A stretch of DNA of 64,000 nucleotides from Proteobacteria bacterium 005FR1 (GCA_026192395.1 WACF01000001.1:3036309-3100308); one strand, 5' to 3'; positions 45,669 through 55,654 are shown, counted from the stretch's first letter. A program made the numbers and translations. The notes: generated by a model from the letters alone, not told the origin.

Positions 45669-48032
45669 ATGAGCCGACCTGACATCCCCGACCACGGCGA
45701 GCTGGAGCAGCAGGCCGGCTTCCTCAGCACCGTTATCTCCGGCGTGCACGGGCAGATCTATGCCTGGGACCGTCACAAGCGCTTTGTCTACGCTAACAAT
45801 GCTCTCGAACAGCTCTGGGGCCTTACTCGCGAGCAGTATGTCGGCAAAACGATGAAGGAGCTCGGCTACCCCGATGCCGTTGAAGCGCAGCTGTCACAGC
45901 AGATCGACCAAGTTCTCGAATTCGGGCAGCCGGTCACCAGCGAGATCGAATATCTCAGCCCCAGCGGCCTTCTCGGCTACTACACCTACGTGATCAGTCC
46001 CGTTATGGGTGCTGATGGCCGGCCCGAGCTGGTAGTCGGGGTCTCGCGCGACATCAGCGAACGCAAGCGCCTCGAGCAGCAACTTGAGCGAACCAATGAG
46101 CGCCTCGAAGAGAAAGTTCGGGAGCGAACCCGGCATTTGCGCGAAAGCGAGCAGCGCTATCGAAGTTTGTTTGAAACCATCGATGAGGGTTTTTGCATTC
46201 TGCAGGTGCACTTCGATTCCACGGGCCGCGCGGTGGACTACCGCTTTCTTGAGATGAATCCCGCTTTCGAAAAGCAAGCCGGATTGCTGAATGCGCAAGG
46301 CAAGACCGCCCGCGAATTGGTGCCGGATCTGGAAGAGCGCTGGTACGAAACCTATGGCCGGGTGGCCAGAACTGGCAAGACCGAACGCTTTGTGGAATTC
46401 TCGCCGAGACTGGGTCGATGGTTCGAAGTTGATGCCTTTCGCATGGGCGCTCCGAGCGAAGCCAAAGTGGCGCTGCTTTTTCGCGATATCACCGAGCGCA
46501 AGCGCTCCGAAGAGGAGCTCTTGCGCGTTCTGGGTTTACTCGAGGGTATCACGCGGGGCAGTGAGGACCTGATCGCGGCGCTGGATAGCGACTATCGCTT
46601 TCTCTACTTCAACCAGGCCTACTGGCACGAATACAACAAGCTCTGGAATTGCGAGATCGAAGAAGGCACAAACCTGCTCGATGGTATGGCGCCCTGGCCT
46701 CAAGAGCAGCGCAAGGCCAAAGAGCTCTGGATTCGAGCCCTCAACGGAGAGTCCTTCCGCATCCAAATGGAGTTCGGCCCTTCCCCCGAAGAGACGCGGG
46801 TCTATGACCTGCGCTTCAATCCCATCCGTGATCCTCAGGGACACCTGGTGGGCGCCGCTCATATCTTTCGCGACGTGACCGAACAGGTGCGCATCCAGGA
46901 AAGCCTTCGTCGGAGTGAGGAGCGCCTGCGCGAATCGGATCGTCGCAAGGACGAATACCTGGCGATGCTCGGCCACGAGCTGCGCAATCCGCTGGCGGCC
47001 GTGCGTAGTGCGACGGAGGTGCTCAGGCATTTGAATGGTGCCGACCCGCGGTTGCGTCGCGCCTCCGGCGTGCTTGATCGGCAGACAACCCACATGGGCC
47101 GGCTGATCGACGGGCTCCTCGAGGTCTCCCGCATCGCCCGAGGCAAGATCGATCTGAACACCGAGGTGCTCGACTTGGGCGAGCTGCTCTCAACCGTGCT
47201 GCAAGACCGCAAGTCGCAGTTCGATGCGCGGCAAATCGCCTGTCGGACAAGCATTCCCGCCGAACCCGTCCGGGTAAGCGGCGACGCCGTTCGGCTGGCG
47301 CAGATTTTCGATAATCTGTTGGGGAACGCCCTCAAATCTACGCACCCCGACGGCTGCGTTAGCGTCGAAATGGAAGCGGGTACCGACTGGGCCCGGGTAC
47401 GAGTGAGCGACACCGGGGTTGGCGTTCGCGGGGAAATGCTCGACAGAATTTTCGAGCCTTTTTACCAGGAGAAGCAGGATATCGCCCGAGCCGCAGGCGG
47501 CCTGGGTCTGGGCCTGCCGCTGGTAAAAGGGCTGGTGGAGCTGCACGGCGGCAATATCAAAGCGAGCAGTGCCGGTCCGGGTCTGGGCACTGAGTTCGAG
47601 ATTCGGCTACCGCGTTCCAGCGCTCCGGTGGAGCCGGTGCAGGCGGAGCCGGAGGCTGCGCTTGCGCCTAAGCGAATCCTTATTGTCGAAGACAATCCTG
47701 ACGCAGGCCAGGCATTGCAGGACCTTTTGGAATTGAAAGGCCACACAGTGGCGGTTGCGGTTAGTGCGCCTCAGGCTCTTGACCTACTTTGGAGGCAAGG
47801 CGCCGAGATCGTGCTGTGCGATCTCGGTCTTCCGGGAATGAGCGGCTACGAGTTGGCAAAAGCAATCCGCGGTGATACCGATCTCAAGGGAATTCCGCTG
47901 GTGGCTCTCACCGGCTATGGCCAGCCAGAGGACCGGCAGCGAACCAGGGACGCGGGATTCGATGCCCATCTCACCAAGCCGGTGGATATAGCTGCGCTGG
48001 ACAAGACCTTGCGATGGCTAGGCCCTGCCTGA
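45669..48032 (+). CDS. Hybrid PAS sensor histidine kinase/response regulator
   Basis: The 787-residue cytoplasmic protein has no membrane segment. Order: PAS 1 (about 10-130, VISGVHGQIYAWDRHKRFVYANNALE), a helical link (residues 130-160), PAS 2 (about 160-275), PAS 3 (about 285-405), HisKA with His436 in MLGHELRNPLAAV, HATPase (N box ... DTGVGV, GGLGLGLPLVKGL) and a C-terminal receiver with Asp718 in CDLGLPGMSG. The signal is unknown; PAS 1 and PAS 3 are the likely sensory domains. No separate output regulator is adjacent, so it should pass phosphate to an Hpt or regulator elsewhere. Confidence 0.92.
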   Translation: MSRPDIPDHGELEQQAGFLSTVISGVHGQIYAWDRHKRFVYANNALEQLWGLTREQYVGKTMKELGYPDAVEAQLSQQIDQVLEFGQPVTSEIEYLSPSGLLGYYTYVISPVMGADGRPELVVGVSRDISERKRLEQQLERTNERLEEKVRERTRHLRESEQRYRSLFETIDEGFCILQVHFDSTGRAVDYRFLEMNPAFEKQAGLLNAQGKTARELVPDLEERWYETYGRVARTGKTERFVEFSPRLGRWFEVDAFRMGAPSEAKVALLFRDITERKRSEEELLRVLGLLEGITRGSEDLIAALDSDYRFLYFNQAYWHEYNKLWNCEIEEGTNLLDGMAPWPQEQRKAKELWIRALNGESFRIQMEFGPSPEETRVYDLRFNPIRDPQGHLVGAAHIFRDVTEQVRIQESLRRSEERLRESDRRKDEYLAMLGHELRNPLAAVRSATEVLRHLNGADPRLRRASGVLDRQTTHMGRLIDGLLEVSRIARGKIDLNTEVLDLGELLSTVLQDRKSQFDARQIACRTSIPAEPVRVSGDAVRLAQIFDNLLGNALKSTHPDGCVSVEMEAGTDWARVRVSDTGVGVRGEMLDRIFEPFYQEKQDIARAAGGLGLGLPLVKGLVELHGGNIKASSAGPGLGTEFEIRLPRSSAPVEPVQAEPEAALAPKRILIVEDNPDAGQALQDLLELKGHTVAVAVSAPQALDLLWRQGAEIVLCDLGLPGMSGYELAKAIRGDTDLKGIPLVALTGYGQPEDRQRTRDAGFDAHLTKPVDIAALDKTLRWLGPA

Positions 48033-48040
48033 GACCTCTG

Positions 48041-48988
48041 TCATTCCTCGACTTTCAGTCGGAACGTGGCATCGACCGGCGCAACAGCAAGAGAGAAAGT
48101 GCCGGGCCCCATATTGATGATCGCCGTGGTGCTGGCAACACTGGTGGCGATTTTCACATTGTGCTCGGCGGCGAATTCTTTCAGCTCTTCGATGACGGGA
48201 TATCGAGATAACTCTTCCAGCGGACCCGAATAGGCAATGGAAATGATCGGTGTTTGCAGACCGCGCTTGATGCATTGCATGGCGTGATTGACGATCGCGT
48301 TCACAGCGTTTTCATGCCCCTTGAACTTGCCCACCTGCTGGGTCTCGCCCTGTCCGCCAAAAACCACGGGGGAGATCTTCAGGGCCTTGCCAAGGTGCGC
48401 CGCGGTAAAGCTGATGGTGCGATCGCCCTTGCGCCGCGCACGTTCGCGCAGATAGTGCAGATCCACCGGCGCCGAATAGGATTGAATGTGGTGGAACAGC
48501 TGCTTACTTTTCTCGAGCAGTTCGCGGCGGGCGACCTGTTGCTGGCCGAGGTACAGGGTGTTCAGAGTCATTAGCCCCTGACCGGTGAACACCGCCCCCG
48601 AATCCATGATGCGCAAGGTGAAGGTTCGGTCCGTTTTCCGGTACTTTCGATACTCCGCAGCGAAGGAGCTGTTTACTTCCTGCCACATCTCATACTGCGG
48701 ACTGCGGTTGCGGGTGATGGTTTGTACAATGGCGAAGTCGTAGTTCGGCAAAATGCGTTTGACGAGAAAGTCGACGATTTCTTCCCGGGTTGCCGGTGCG
48801 GTATCCACGTCTTTTTTGATATCGAGAGTCCCGTCTTTCAGCATTCGCAGCCGATCGTCGGCTGTGAAAGCGTCACGGACTTTCTGCTGCCCGAGTTTCA
48901 CAGTCAAAGGCAACACGGCGACCGAGCGGGAGCTCACGATGCGTTCGGGAAGGCAACAGGCGGAATCTACAACAATGACACTGGACAC
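48041..48988 (-). CDS. DegV family fatty-acid-binding protein
   Basis: The 315-residue protein matches DegV, a fold that binds fatty acids. It starts MSSVIVVDSACCLPERIV, has IMDSGAVFTGQGLMTLNTLYL in the middle (the DSxxxSxGxG-type ligand site) and ISPVVFGGQGETQQVGKFKG in the second domain. It converges with the hybrid kinase with only eight bases between them. In Gram-positive bacteria DegV (FakB) presents fatty acid to FakA kinase; no fakA is in the window. Confidence 0.88.
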   Translation of the reverse strand: MSSVIVVDSACCLPERIVSSRSVAVLPLTVKLGQQKVRDAFTADDRLRMLKDGTLDIKKDVDTAPATREEIVDFLVKRILPNYDFAIVQTITRNRSPQYEMWQEVNSSFAAEYRKYRKTDRTFTLRIMDSGAVFTGQGLMTLNTLYLGQQQVARRELLEKSKQLFHHIQSYSAPVDLHYLRERARRKGDRTISFTAAHLGKALKISPVVFGGQGETQQVGKFKGHENAVNAIVNHAMQCIKRGLQTPIISIAYSGPLEELSRYPVIEELKEFAAEHNVKIATSVASTTAIINMGPGTFSLAVAPVDATFRLKVEE

Positions 48989-49249
48989 AGATATTTCTCC
49001 TTATTATCCGTTCAATGACGCGAACGGCCGTGTTTGCGACGCTTATCGAGCGTGGCGCCAAAAATGTGACTTGTTCCACAAAGAGTAATACGCGCCAGAG
49101 TGCTACGCAAGGAAGGGAAACGTAAAAGACTGTCGGCTCTTATACACAAATACGCAGTTACTGCTGAACAAATGGCAAATTATTTATAAACCCGTGCGCC
49201 AAAAAACTGGCGCACAGAAAAAATAACAGGATCAACGCAAGGACAAGCC

Positions 49250-49879
49250 ATGGAAGATGAAACATTGAGCTCACCTGCACTCCGAACCGGCTACAAAGCT
49301 ACCGACAAAGCCTAAACGAGCGGTCGGGATAGAGTCGCGGCTGCTCACAAAAGCCGCGAAGAGCTGGAAGCCGCGCTGGAACTCATTCGCCAATCACCCA
49401 GGCAGTTCGGCACCGTCCAGCTAATCGTTTGTCGCCCCGCCAATGATCAGCGCCGCGAACTCCAGAGCGCTGAGTTGAGCACCGCGCAAGGATTGCATGG
49501 CGACAACTGGAAAACCCGCCAATCGAAGCGCGAAATCGCGGATACCGATATGCAGATCACGATGATGAACTCCCGGGCAATCGCTGCCATCGCCGCCAAT
49601 CGGGCCGACTGGTCGCTCGCCGGAGATCAACTGTTCGTGGACTTTGATCTCAGTCCCGCAAACCTTCCCGTTGGCACTCGGCTACGGGTCGGTTCTGCAA
49701 TCATCGAAGTGACGGCCGAACCTCATCTGGGCTGCCGGAAGTTCTCCGAACGCTTCGGAAAGGATGCGGTTTTGTTTGTGAATTCAGCAGTCGGCAAGTC
49801 GCTCAACCTGCGCGGCATAAACGCCAGGGTTGTCACTGGCGGAACCGTTGCTTGCGGCGATGCGATCGTCAAATGCTGA
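49250..49879 (+). pseudogene. MOSC-domain protein with in-frame stop near the N-terminus
   Basis: A frame from ATG 49250 (ribosome binding site AAGGA) runs 21 codons to TAA at 49313, then stays open in the same frame to 49879. The downstream 188 codons encode a MOSC domain: ELEAALELIRQSPRQFGTVQLIV, HGDNWKTR, MQITMMNSRAI, DQLFVDFDLSPANLPVGTRLRVG and a Cys in PHLGCRKFSERFG. No ATG, GTG or TTG lies between the stop and TTG 49475, and starting there would lose about 55 conserved residues. So the gene is either broken by a nonsense change or uses a rare start (CTG/ATT). MOSC proteins bind molybdopterin-type sulfur carriers; the conserved Cys is intact. Confidence 0.6.
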
Positions 49880-50024
49880 GTTGTAAGGCGATGTCCTTGG
49901 CACCATAACTGCACTCAAAGCCGCCATGTGAGACGCAGTGGAGACGCGAGAGCTGAGACCGATTTTGCTCGCGATTCTCCGCTGCCGATCCGACTCTTCC
50001 ATTTTCGGAATTCCAGGGGGAAGT

Positions 50025-50807
50025 ATGGCAACCACGAATACCGCTGAGGAAATCATCCGCGATACCCGGGCCGCGCTCGAGCGCGACGCGCGCATCAATA
50101 TGCATGAGTGTCCCATCGACGTGCAGGAACAGCGTGGTTGCCTGGTGATATCCGGAACAGCCGAAAACATCATCGCCAAGCGTCTTGCAGTGAACTATGC
50201 CCTGCAGTTCGCCGACGGGCGCATGGCAGTGGAAGATGCCCTTCGCATCAATACCGCGCCTATGGAAGATCGCGCGCTGCGCGATTCGCTTGCCAAGCAG
50301 CTGCAGGGTGAGCGGGTGTTCGCCGATACCACTCTGGTGGTGGACGCGCAGGGCGATGGCATCCTTGTACATGATGCCGGCAGTGGCGCTGACTGGATCG
50401 AAGCGCTGGTCGACAACGGCAAGATCACGCTCACCGGACGGGTAAACAGCCTCGCGCACAAGCGCATCGCCGAGCTGGTGACCTGGTGGACCAAGGGCAC
50501 TGCAGCGGTCGACAACCAGCTGAACGTGTCACCGCCGGAAGAGGACAACGACCTGGAGCTCACGGAAGCCATTCACATCGCCTTCGAAAAAGATCCACTG
50601 GTCCATGCCGATCAGCTACATCCGGACATTGCCGACGGCGTGGTGGTATTAACGGGCTCGGTGGCCAGCGATGAAGAACGCCAGCTCGCGCTGACGGATA
50701 CCTGGTATATTCCGGGTGTGCAGGAGGTGGTCGATCGCATCGAATTGCACGGCGATGCGCCGACCCATCCGCGATCATCGGGTGCAAGCACGCGACCCTA
50801 CGACTGA
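50025..50807 (+). CDS. BON-domain protein
   Basis: The 260-residue protein starts at ATG 50025 behind AGGGGGA. It has three BON-like units (about 5-75, 80-165 and 185-250) each with the helix then G-x-V-x-L-x-G-x-V pattern (LVISGTAENIIAKRLAVN, ITLTGRVNSLAHKRIAEL, VVLTGSVASDEERQLA). BON domains bind phospholipid or OsmY-type surfaces. No signal peptide is seen, unlike OsmY, so it is probably cytoplasmic. A possible terminator hairpin follows. Confidence 0.85.
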   Translation: MATTNTAEEIIRDTRAALERDARINMHECPIDVQEQRGCLVISGTAENIIAKRLAVNYALQFADGRMAVEDALRINTAPMEDRALRDSLAKQLQGERVFADTTLVVDAQGDGILVHDAGSGADWIEALVDNGKITLTGRVNSLAHKRIAELVTWWTKGTAAVDNQLNVSPPEEDNDLELTEAIHIAFEKDPLVHADQLHPDIADGVVVLTGSVASDEERQLALTDTWYIPGVQEVVDRIELHGDAPTHPRSSGASTRPYD

Positions 50808-50833
50808 CGGAGAGCGCACCGTTCTCTGTTTCT

Positions 50834-50866
50834 CAGCGGCCCGTCTCGATGGCGGGCCGCTGATTT
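50834..50866 (+). terminator. Hairpin after the BON gene
   Basis: CAGCGGCCCG (50834-50843) and CGGGCCGCTG (50853-50862) form a 10-bp perfect stem, then ATTTCTCC. Likely a terminator though the T-run is poor. Confidence 0.65.
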
Positions 50867-50956
50867 CTCCGCCAACTGTGCTGCTAACGCGTGCGTTGAC
50901 AAGCTTAATTTTCTAAACTCACTCGCCACACAATAACAACAGTCAGGACGATCAAA

Positions 50957-51952
50957 ATGCCCATCTCGCTCTATCGCTCAGGAATGATGGCCGTGTGTGC
51001 CTTCGTTTGTAGTAGCAGCTTCGCCTATGAACCGCTGCGCTGGACCGATGGCAAGCCGGTGCTGCAGGGCTTCTGGACCAATTCCTCGATTACCGACCTG
51101 GAGCGGCCCGACCACATCCACAAGCTGGTTCTCAGCGAGCAGGAAGCGCAAGCGATGGCGGCCGCGGATCCCCTGGCGAACCGCGTTATCGAAGACGCCA
51201 AGCCCACGGCCCCGGACGCAGGTCTGCTGGACGGATCCGATCTGCTGGCCGGTCGTGGCTACAACACTTTCTGGATCGATCCGGGCATGCAGGTGGGCAA
51301 GGTGAAAGGCGAATACCGGTCGTCGTGGATCGTCGAGCCGTCCGACGGGAAGATCCCCTGGTCCAGGAATGGCCGTGACTATGTGCGACGCGCCGCCGAG
51401 CGTCGCGACAACTTCGACGGCCCGGAGGTGCGACCTTTGGGCGAACGGTGCCTGGCCACCACGGGGCGAACCGGGCCACCGATGATCAACGGTTTATATA
51501 ACAACCACTACCAGATCGTACAAACACCCGATCATGTGCTGATCCTTTCGGAAATGGTTCAACATGCGCGTGTAGTGACGATGAATGGAAAGCATCCACC
51601 GAAAGAAATGACCTTCATGTTTGGCCATTCCATCGGCTGGTGGGAAGGTGACACCCTGGTGGTGGAGACCACTAACTTCCATCCCATGCATGAACTCTAC
51701 GCGCATCCCTTGTTTCACACCGAGACCTCGGTCGTCACGGAGCGTTTCACCCGCTATGCTGACGATCAGCTGCTCTGTGAATTCACCATCGAGGATCCGG
51801 CGCTCTACACGCAGGTGTGGCGAGGCGAGTCGCGCTTCAATGCGTTTGATGAACCCATCTTCGAGTACGCCTGTCACGAAGGCAATCTGTCCATGCCGGG
51901 GATTCTCAGCGGCGCCCGCCGCCAGGAGCGTTCCTCACAAAGTCGTCCTTAG
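50957..51952 (+). CDS. Exported conserved protein of unknown function
   Basis: The 331-residue protein has a signal peptide (MPISLYRSGMMAVCAFVC, cleavage near FAYEP) and features of an uncharacterised secreted family common in marine and xenobiotic-degrading proteobacteria: GFWTNSSITDLERP near the N-terminus, ERCLATTGRTGPPM in the middle, and GWWEGDTLVVETTNFHP in the second half. It lies 19 bases before aidB, suggesting one transcript. No catalytic motif recognised. Confidence 0.75.
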   Translation: MPISLYRSGMMAVCAFVCSSSFAYEPLRWTDGKPVLQGFWTNSSITDLERPDHIHKLVLSEQEAQAMAAADPLANRVIEDAKPTAPDAGLLDGSDLLAGRGYNTFWIDPGMQVGKVKGEYRSSWIVEPSDGKIPWSRNGRDYVRRAAERRDNFDGPEVRPLGERCLATTGRTGPPMINGLYNNHYQIVQTPDHVLILSEMVQHARVVTMNGKHPPKEMTFMFGHSIGWWEGDTLVVETTNFHPMHELYAHPLFHTETSVVTERFTRYADDQLLCEFTIEDPALYTQVWRGESRFNAFDEPIFEYACHEGNLSMPGILSGARRQERSSQSRP

Positions 51953-51971
51953 CCCAGCAGTAGGAAGCCCG

Positions 51972-53639
51972 ATGAAAGCCAACAAGATGCAGCTCGATAC
52001 TCACGAAGTTCTCAACCAGCCGCCGCTGCTGCAGGACTACAACATGTATTCCTCGGATCTGGCCTTACAGGAAGCCGTCCGGCGCGAAGGCGGCCAGTGG
52101 GCGGAAGAAGGCTTGAAAGACTACGGCGAGATCTGCGGCAGTGCCCGCACCATTCAGCTGGGTTTTCAGGCCAACGAAAATCCGCCGCGACTCCACAGCC
52201 ACGATCCGCGCGGTTACCGCATCGATGTGGTGGAATTCCACCCCGCCTATCACGAGCTGATGGACATGGCCATCAGCCACGGTATTCACTCACTGCCCTG
52301 GACCGAATCGCGCTCCGGCGCGCACGTGGCTCGTGCGGCCTACGAATATATGCAAGTGCAAGTGGAAGCGGGCCACGGCTGCCCGCTCACCATGACCTTC
52401 GCCGCGCTGCCCACCTTGCGCAAGCAAAAGAAAATCGCCGACTTATGGGAGCCGCTGCTGACCGCTCGTCACTACGACCCGCGCAATGTACCTGTCTCGC
52501 AGAAGCAGGGCATCACCATGGGCATGGGCATGACCGAAAAGCAGGGCGGCTCCGACGTGCGCGCCAACACCACCACCGCCACGCCCATCAACGAAGGCCC
52601 CGGCGAGCTGTATTCCATTACCGGTCACAAGTACTTCTTTTCCGCACCCATGTGCGACGCGTTCTTGGTACTGGCCCAGGCGCCCGGCGGTCTGTCCTGT
52701 TTTCTGATGCCGCGCTGGCGAATGGACGATACAAAAAACGGCATTGAAATCCAGCGACTCAAAGACAAAGTGGGCAACCGCTCCAACGCATCCTCGGAAG
52801 TGGAATTCCGCAACGCCGAAGCCTGGTTGATTGGCGAAGAAGGGCGAGGCGTTGCCAACATACTGGAAATGGTCGCCCTCACCCGCTTCGACTGCATGAT
52901 CGGTTCGTCCGCCGGCATGCGCCAGGCCGTTGCCCAAGCGGTGCATCACGCGGCGCATCGTCACGTGTTCGGCAAGCAACTGGACCAGCAACCGCTGATG
53001 CAGAATGTGCTCGCCGATTTGATTCTCGAAAGCGAAGCGGCACTCGCCATGAGCATGCGCGCTGCGCGAAGTCTCGATAACCAGCATGACGAACACGAAG
53101 CCGCCCTGTTCCGACTGCTCGCTCCGGTTGGCAAATACTGGATCTGCAAACGCACCCCCGGCCACGCCTACGAGGCCATGGAATGCATCGGCGGTCGCGG
53201 CGCCATCGAAGACAACCTAATGCCGCGCCTCTATCGCGAAGCACCCATCAACGCCATCTGGGAAGGCAGCGGCAACGTGCAATGCCTCGACGTCTTCCGC
53301 GCGATCCAGCGCCAGCCCGAATCGCTGGAAGCGTTCATGAGCGAATTGCAAAGCGCGAAGGGAATGCACGACCGCTATGACCTTCACTTGGAAGCAGCAA
53401 AAAAGCGTATAGGCAGTCTGAAGCACGCTGACCCCGTCAAGGCGGAAGCGGAAGGTCGCATTCTGGTGGAGAGCCTTGCGCTGGCCTTTCAGGCGGCCAC
53501 GCTGCTCAAATCAGAAAGCGACTTGGTTGCGGATGCGTTTTGCCATGGGCGTTTGAATGGAATGACCTCGGGACTCTATGGAAACTTGCCCGGGGATTTG
53601 CGGTTCCAGCAGATCATCGAAAGAGCGCGACCTTGCTGA
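51972..53639 (+). CDS. aidB: AidB-like acyl-CoA dehydrogenase
   Basis: The 555-residue flavoprotein matches AidB length and motifs: LPWTESRSGAHVARAA near residue 115, GMGMTEKQGGSDVRANTT (the AidB hallmark), and GGRGAIEDNLMPRLYREAPI ... GSGNVQCLDVFRA at the C-terminus. E. coli AidB is induced by alkylating agents and binds DNA; the catalytic base GSGN-preceding glutamate (WEGSGN) is kept. AGGA precedes ATG 51972; the frame is open upstream but overlaps the preceding gene. It may also act on a branched-chain acyl-CoA. Confidence 0.9.
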   Translation: MKANKMQLDTHEVLNQPPLLQDYNMYSSDLALQEAVRREGGQWAEEGLKDYGEICGSARTIQLGFQANENPPRLHSHDPRGYRIDVVEFHPAYHELMDMAISHGIHSLPWTESRSGAHVARAAYEYMQVQVEAGHGCPLTMTFAALPTLRKQKKIADLWEPLLTARHYDPRNVPVSQKQGITMGMGMTEKQGGSDVRANTTTATPINEGPGELYSITGHKYFFSAPMCDAFLVLAQAPGGLSCFLMPRWRMDDTKNGIEIQRLKDKVGNRSNASSEVEFRNAEAWLIGEEGRGVANILEMVALTRFDCMIGSSAGMRQAVAQAVHHAAHRHVFGKQLDQQPLMQNVLADLILESEAALAMSMRAARSLDNQHDEHEAALFRLLAPVGKYWICKRTPGHAYEAMECIGGRGAIEDNLMPRLYREAPINAIWEGSGNVQCLDVFRAIQRQPESLEAFMSELQSAKGMHDRYDLHLEAAKKRIGSLKHADPVKAEAEGRILVESLALAFQAATLLKSESDLVADAFCHGRLNGMTSGLYGNLPGDLRFQQIIERARPC

Positions 53640-53933
53640 ACGGATTCTTTGAGGGGATGACCGGCGAGTTCGGCTAAAAGCCGCTCGCTTTGAATCCTCG
53701 TTTCGGTAGACGACCGCCAAGAATGCGGTCACAGATAAATATTGACGCGTAAAGTACTGTTAAATAGGATTCGGCCAAATTTCGCTGACAGGATGTTTGG
53801 CTGTATCTCACCGCAGGGAGCGAAGCTCATTTCGATCGGCTTGCTGGTCGTCTGATCAGTCTCACGATTCCCTCCTGCTCCAAACTTCCTTCAAACGAAA
53901 ATAATTATTAGAAACCGTTTCATGGAGGACCCT
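53640..53933. other. Intergenic region before the FN3 protein
   Basis: About 290 bases with no recognised gene. It marks the edge of an AT-richer accessory stretch. A GGAGGA ribosome binding site for the next gene lies at its end. Confidence 0.45.
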
Positions 53934-55154
53934 ATGGGGTTTGTACGGACGCTTTTTCTTGGGGCGCTAATTCTTTCTTGCGCGCTGGTCGGTCAGGCCG
54001 TTAATGCGCAGACTTATTCCTTTGGCTCCACCAATACGAGTACGACCGGCAATTACTCACTCGCGCTCGATACCTATGGAATGGCCACGTACGTCGAAGA
54101 GTACAGAAATGGCTTTTACCAAGGCAAAGTCTACGTAAACGGCAGTCCACCCGCGTATAGCGGCCGCACAAACGGTTCGTATGAGTACCGGTTCATTTTC
54201 GAGATGGGGCCCATCTGCATCGAGTTCTACGGGTGCGATTACAGCCACGCTAGCGCGAGTTATCTGGGCTCAACCTATGTGCCTGTGCAATTGCCTCCAC
54301 CACCCTCTGCACCCACCCCTCCCACCTTTACCTATCTGTCTCACGCCTCTATCAGCTCTGATAAGGAGGGTTCATTCACGGTCAACTGGGTCGCGCCGTC
54401 CGGCAGTCCGACTCGATATGAGCTTCAGCAACGCTTCAATTCCGGCAGCTGGAGCACTGTTTACAACTCGTCCGGAACGTCGTTGTCGCGCAGTGTCGGG
54501 AACGGAACATACGACTACCGCGTGCGTGCCTGCAACGCGTATGGATGCAGCAGTTTTAGCGCAATAAGAACAGTCACTGTCATCAAGACACCAAGCATCC
54601 CGGGTTCATTTGCTGGACCCACTACTGACCCGGACGGAAGCTATGGCATCAGTTGGGGCGCATCCTCGGGGGTGGTTTCAAAGTACACACTCCAAGAGCG
54701 GACTAACGGCGGCACCTTCGCCACAGTCCAGGACGCTAGCAGTCTCGGCAGGTCCATCTCCGGAAAAGCAAGCGCCGTTTATGATTACCGTGTCCGAGCC
54801 TGTAACTCGCTCTCATGTTCTGGGTGGACTGCGCTGAAGACTGTGACGATTTCCATCGCCCCAGGCACTCCTTCTTCGATTTCCGCCTCTTCACTGCTGA
54901 GCGACGGCTCACTTACCGTGAGCTGGGGTGCGTCCAGCGGTCCAGTGGATGCTTACAGACTTTACCGCGAAGCCAACGGCAGCGGCACCTGGTCGCATGT
55001 TTACACGGGATCAGCTCGCTCCTACGGTCAATCGTCGCTGGCGAACGGTAGCTACAAATACCGGGAGACGGTTCAGGCCACGAAAACGACATATGGCCCC
55101 CAAAGAAATATTGTTCACGTTAAAGACAAACTTAACGGTGGGACATATCCATAG
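53934..55154 (+). CDS. Secreted protein with three fibronectin type III-like domains
   Basis: The 406-residue protein has a signal peptide (MGFVRTLFLGALILSCALVG, ending NAQ), a unique N-terminal beta region with FGSTNTSTTGNYSL, a Pro linker (QLPPPPSAPTPPTF) and three FN3 repeats (about 120-215, 218-305, 308-395), each with SWGASSG-x-[VA]-[SD]-x-Y-x-L and YDYRVRACN. Such FN3 proteins are common at the front of RHS/polymorphic toxin loci; an immunity-type gene follows by 11 bases. ATG 53934 is preferred over 53922 because GGAGGA precedes it. Function likely surface adhesion or toxin carrier. Confidence 0.75.
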   Translation: MGFVRTLFLGALILSCALVGQAVNAQTYSFGSTNTSTTGNYSLALDTYGMATYVEEYRNGFYQGKVYVNGSPPAYSGRTNGSYEYRFIFEMGPICIEFYGCDYSHASASYLGSTYVPVQLPPPPSAPTPPTFTYLSHASISSDKEGSFTVNWVAPSGSPTRYELQQRFNSGSWSTVYNSSGTSLSRSVGNGTYDYRVRACNAYGCSSFSAIRTVTVIKTPSIPGSFAGPTTDPDGSYGISWGASSGVVSKYTLQERTNGGTFATVQDASSLGRSISGKASAVYDYRVRACNSLSCSGWTALKTVTISIAPGTPSSISASSLLSDGSLTVSWGASSGPVDAYRLYREANGSGTWSHVYTGSARSYGQSSLANGSYKYRETVQATKTTYGPQRNIVHVKDKLNGGTYP

Positions 55155-55165
55155 GAGGTTGTGAC

Positions 55166-55503
55166 ATGATCGATTTGACGTATTAAGAAATTTGGTTGCT
55201 TTTAGTAAGCCAGTAGATGTGCTGTCGAGTAACCTATCAAAGTTTGACTGGGATTATGAAGGTGATCCGTTGGTTGTTACTGCCTCAGACATGGAAGCTG
55301 TATTAAATCGCTTTCTCGTTGGTGAACGCACTGCTGAAGAGCTAGAAGGTTGGGCGAATTTAATTGAGTGTCGTGAGGATTTGGAGTTTGAAGAGCAACA
55401 GCATGAAGCGATTGAAAATGTTATTTATTGTTTGGCCAATCCTGCTCTGCAGGGGGAAACATCTCCTGACTCCTGCAAGGACTTATTAGCTACGCTGGAT
55501 TAG
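55166..55503 (+). pseudogene. Immunity-type protein gene with a single-base frameshift
   Basis: ATG 55166 lies behind AGGAGG with good spacing. Its frame reads MIDLT then a stop after one more codon. Shifting by one base at 55180 continues as VLRNLVAFSKPVDVL and on through 103 more residues to 55503, in a protein of the small acidic immunity type (SKFDWDYEGDP ... WANLIECREDLEFEE ... IYCLANPALQGE) found after RHS toxins. One missing base near 55178-55182 explains this. It could be a real mutation, a sequencing error or, less likely, a programmed shift. The region is AT-richer than its neighbours, suggesting transfer. Confidence 0.65.
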
Positions 55504-55607
55504 GTAATGCCCGCTTCGGCGGGCTTTGTAGTGGTAATCGGGGCAATCGGGGACACCCACTCTTTAGAAGGGGCGACGGCAACGGGGAACGGCCAGCCCT
55601 TACGTGC

Positions 55608-55654
55608 AGCCCTTACGTGGACACCCAAGCTAGGAGCAGACGTCAGCCGCTAAG
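55608..55654 (+). repeat. 47-bp direct repeat, copy 1
   Basis: Identical to 56214-56260. In one frame it ends with codons ALTWTPKLGADVSR and a stop. The copies are 606 bp apart. Confidence 0.95.
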
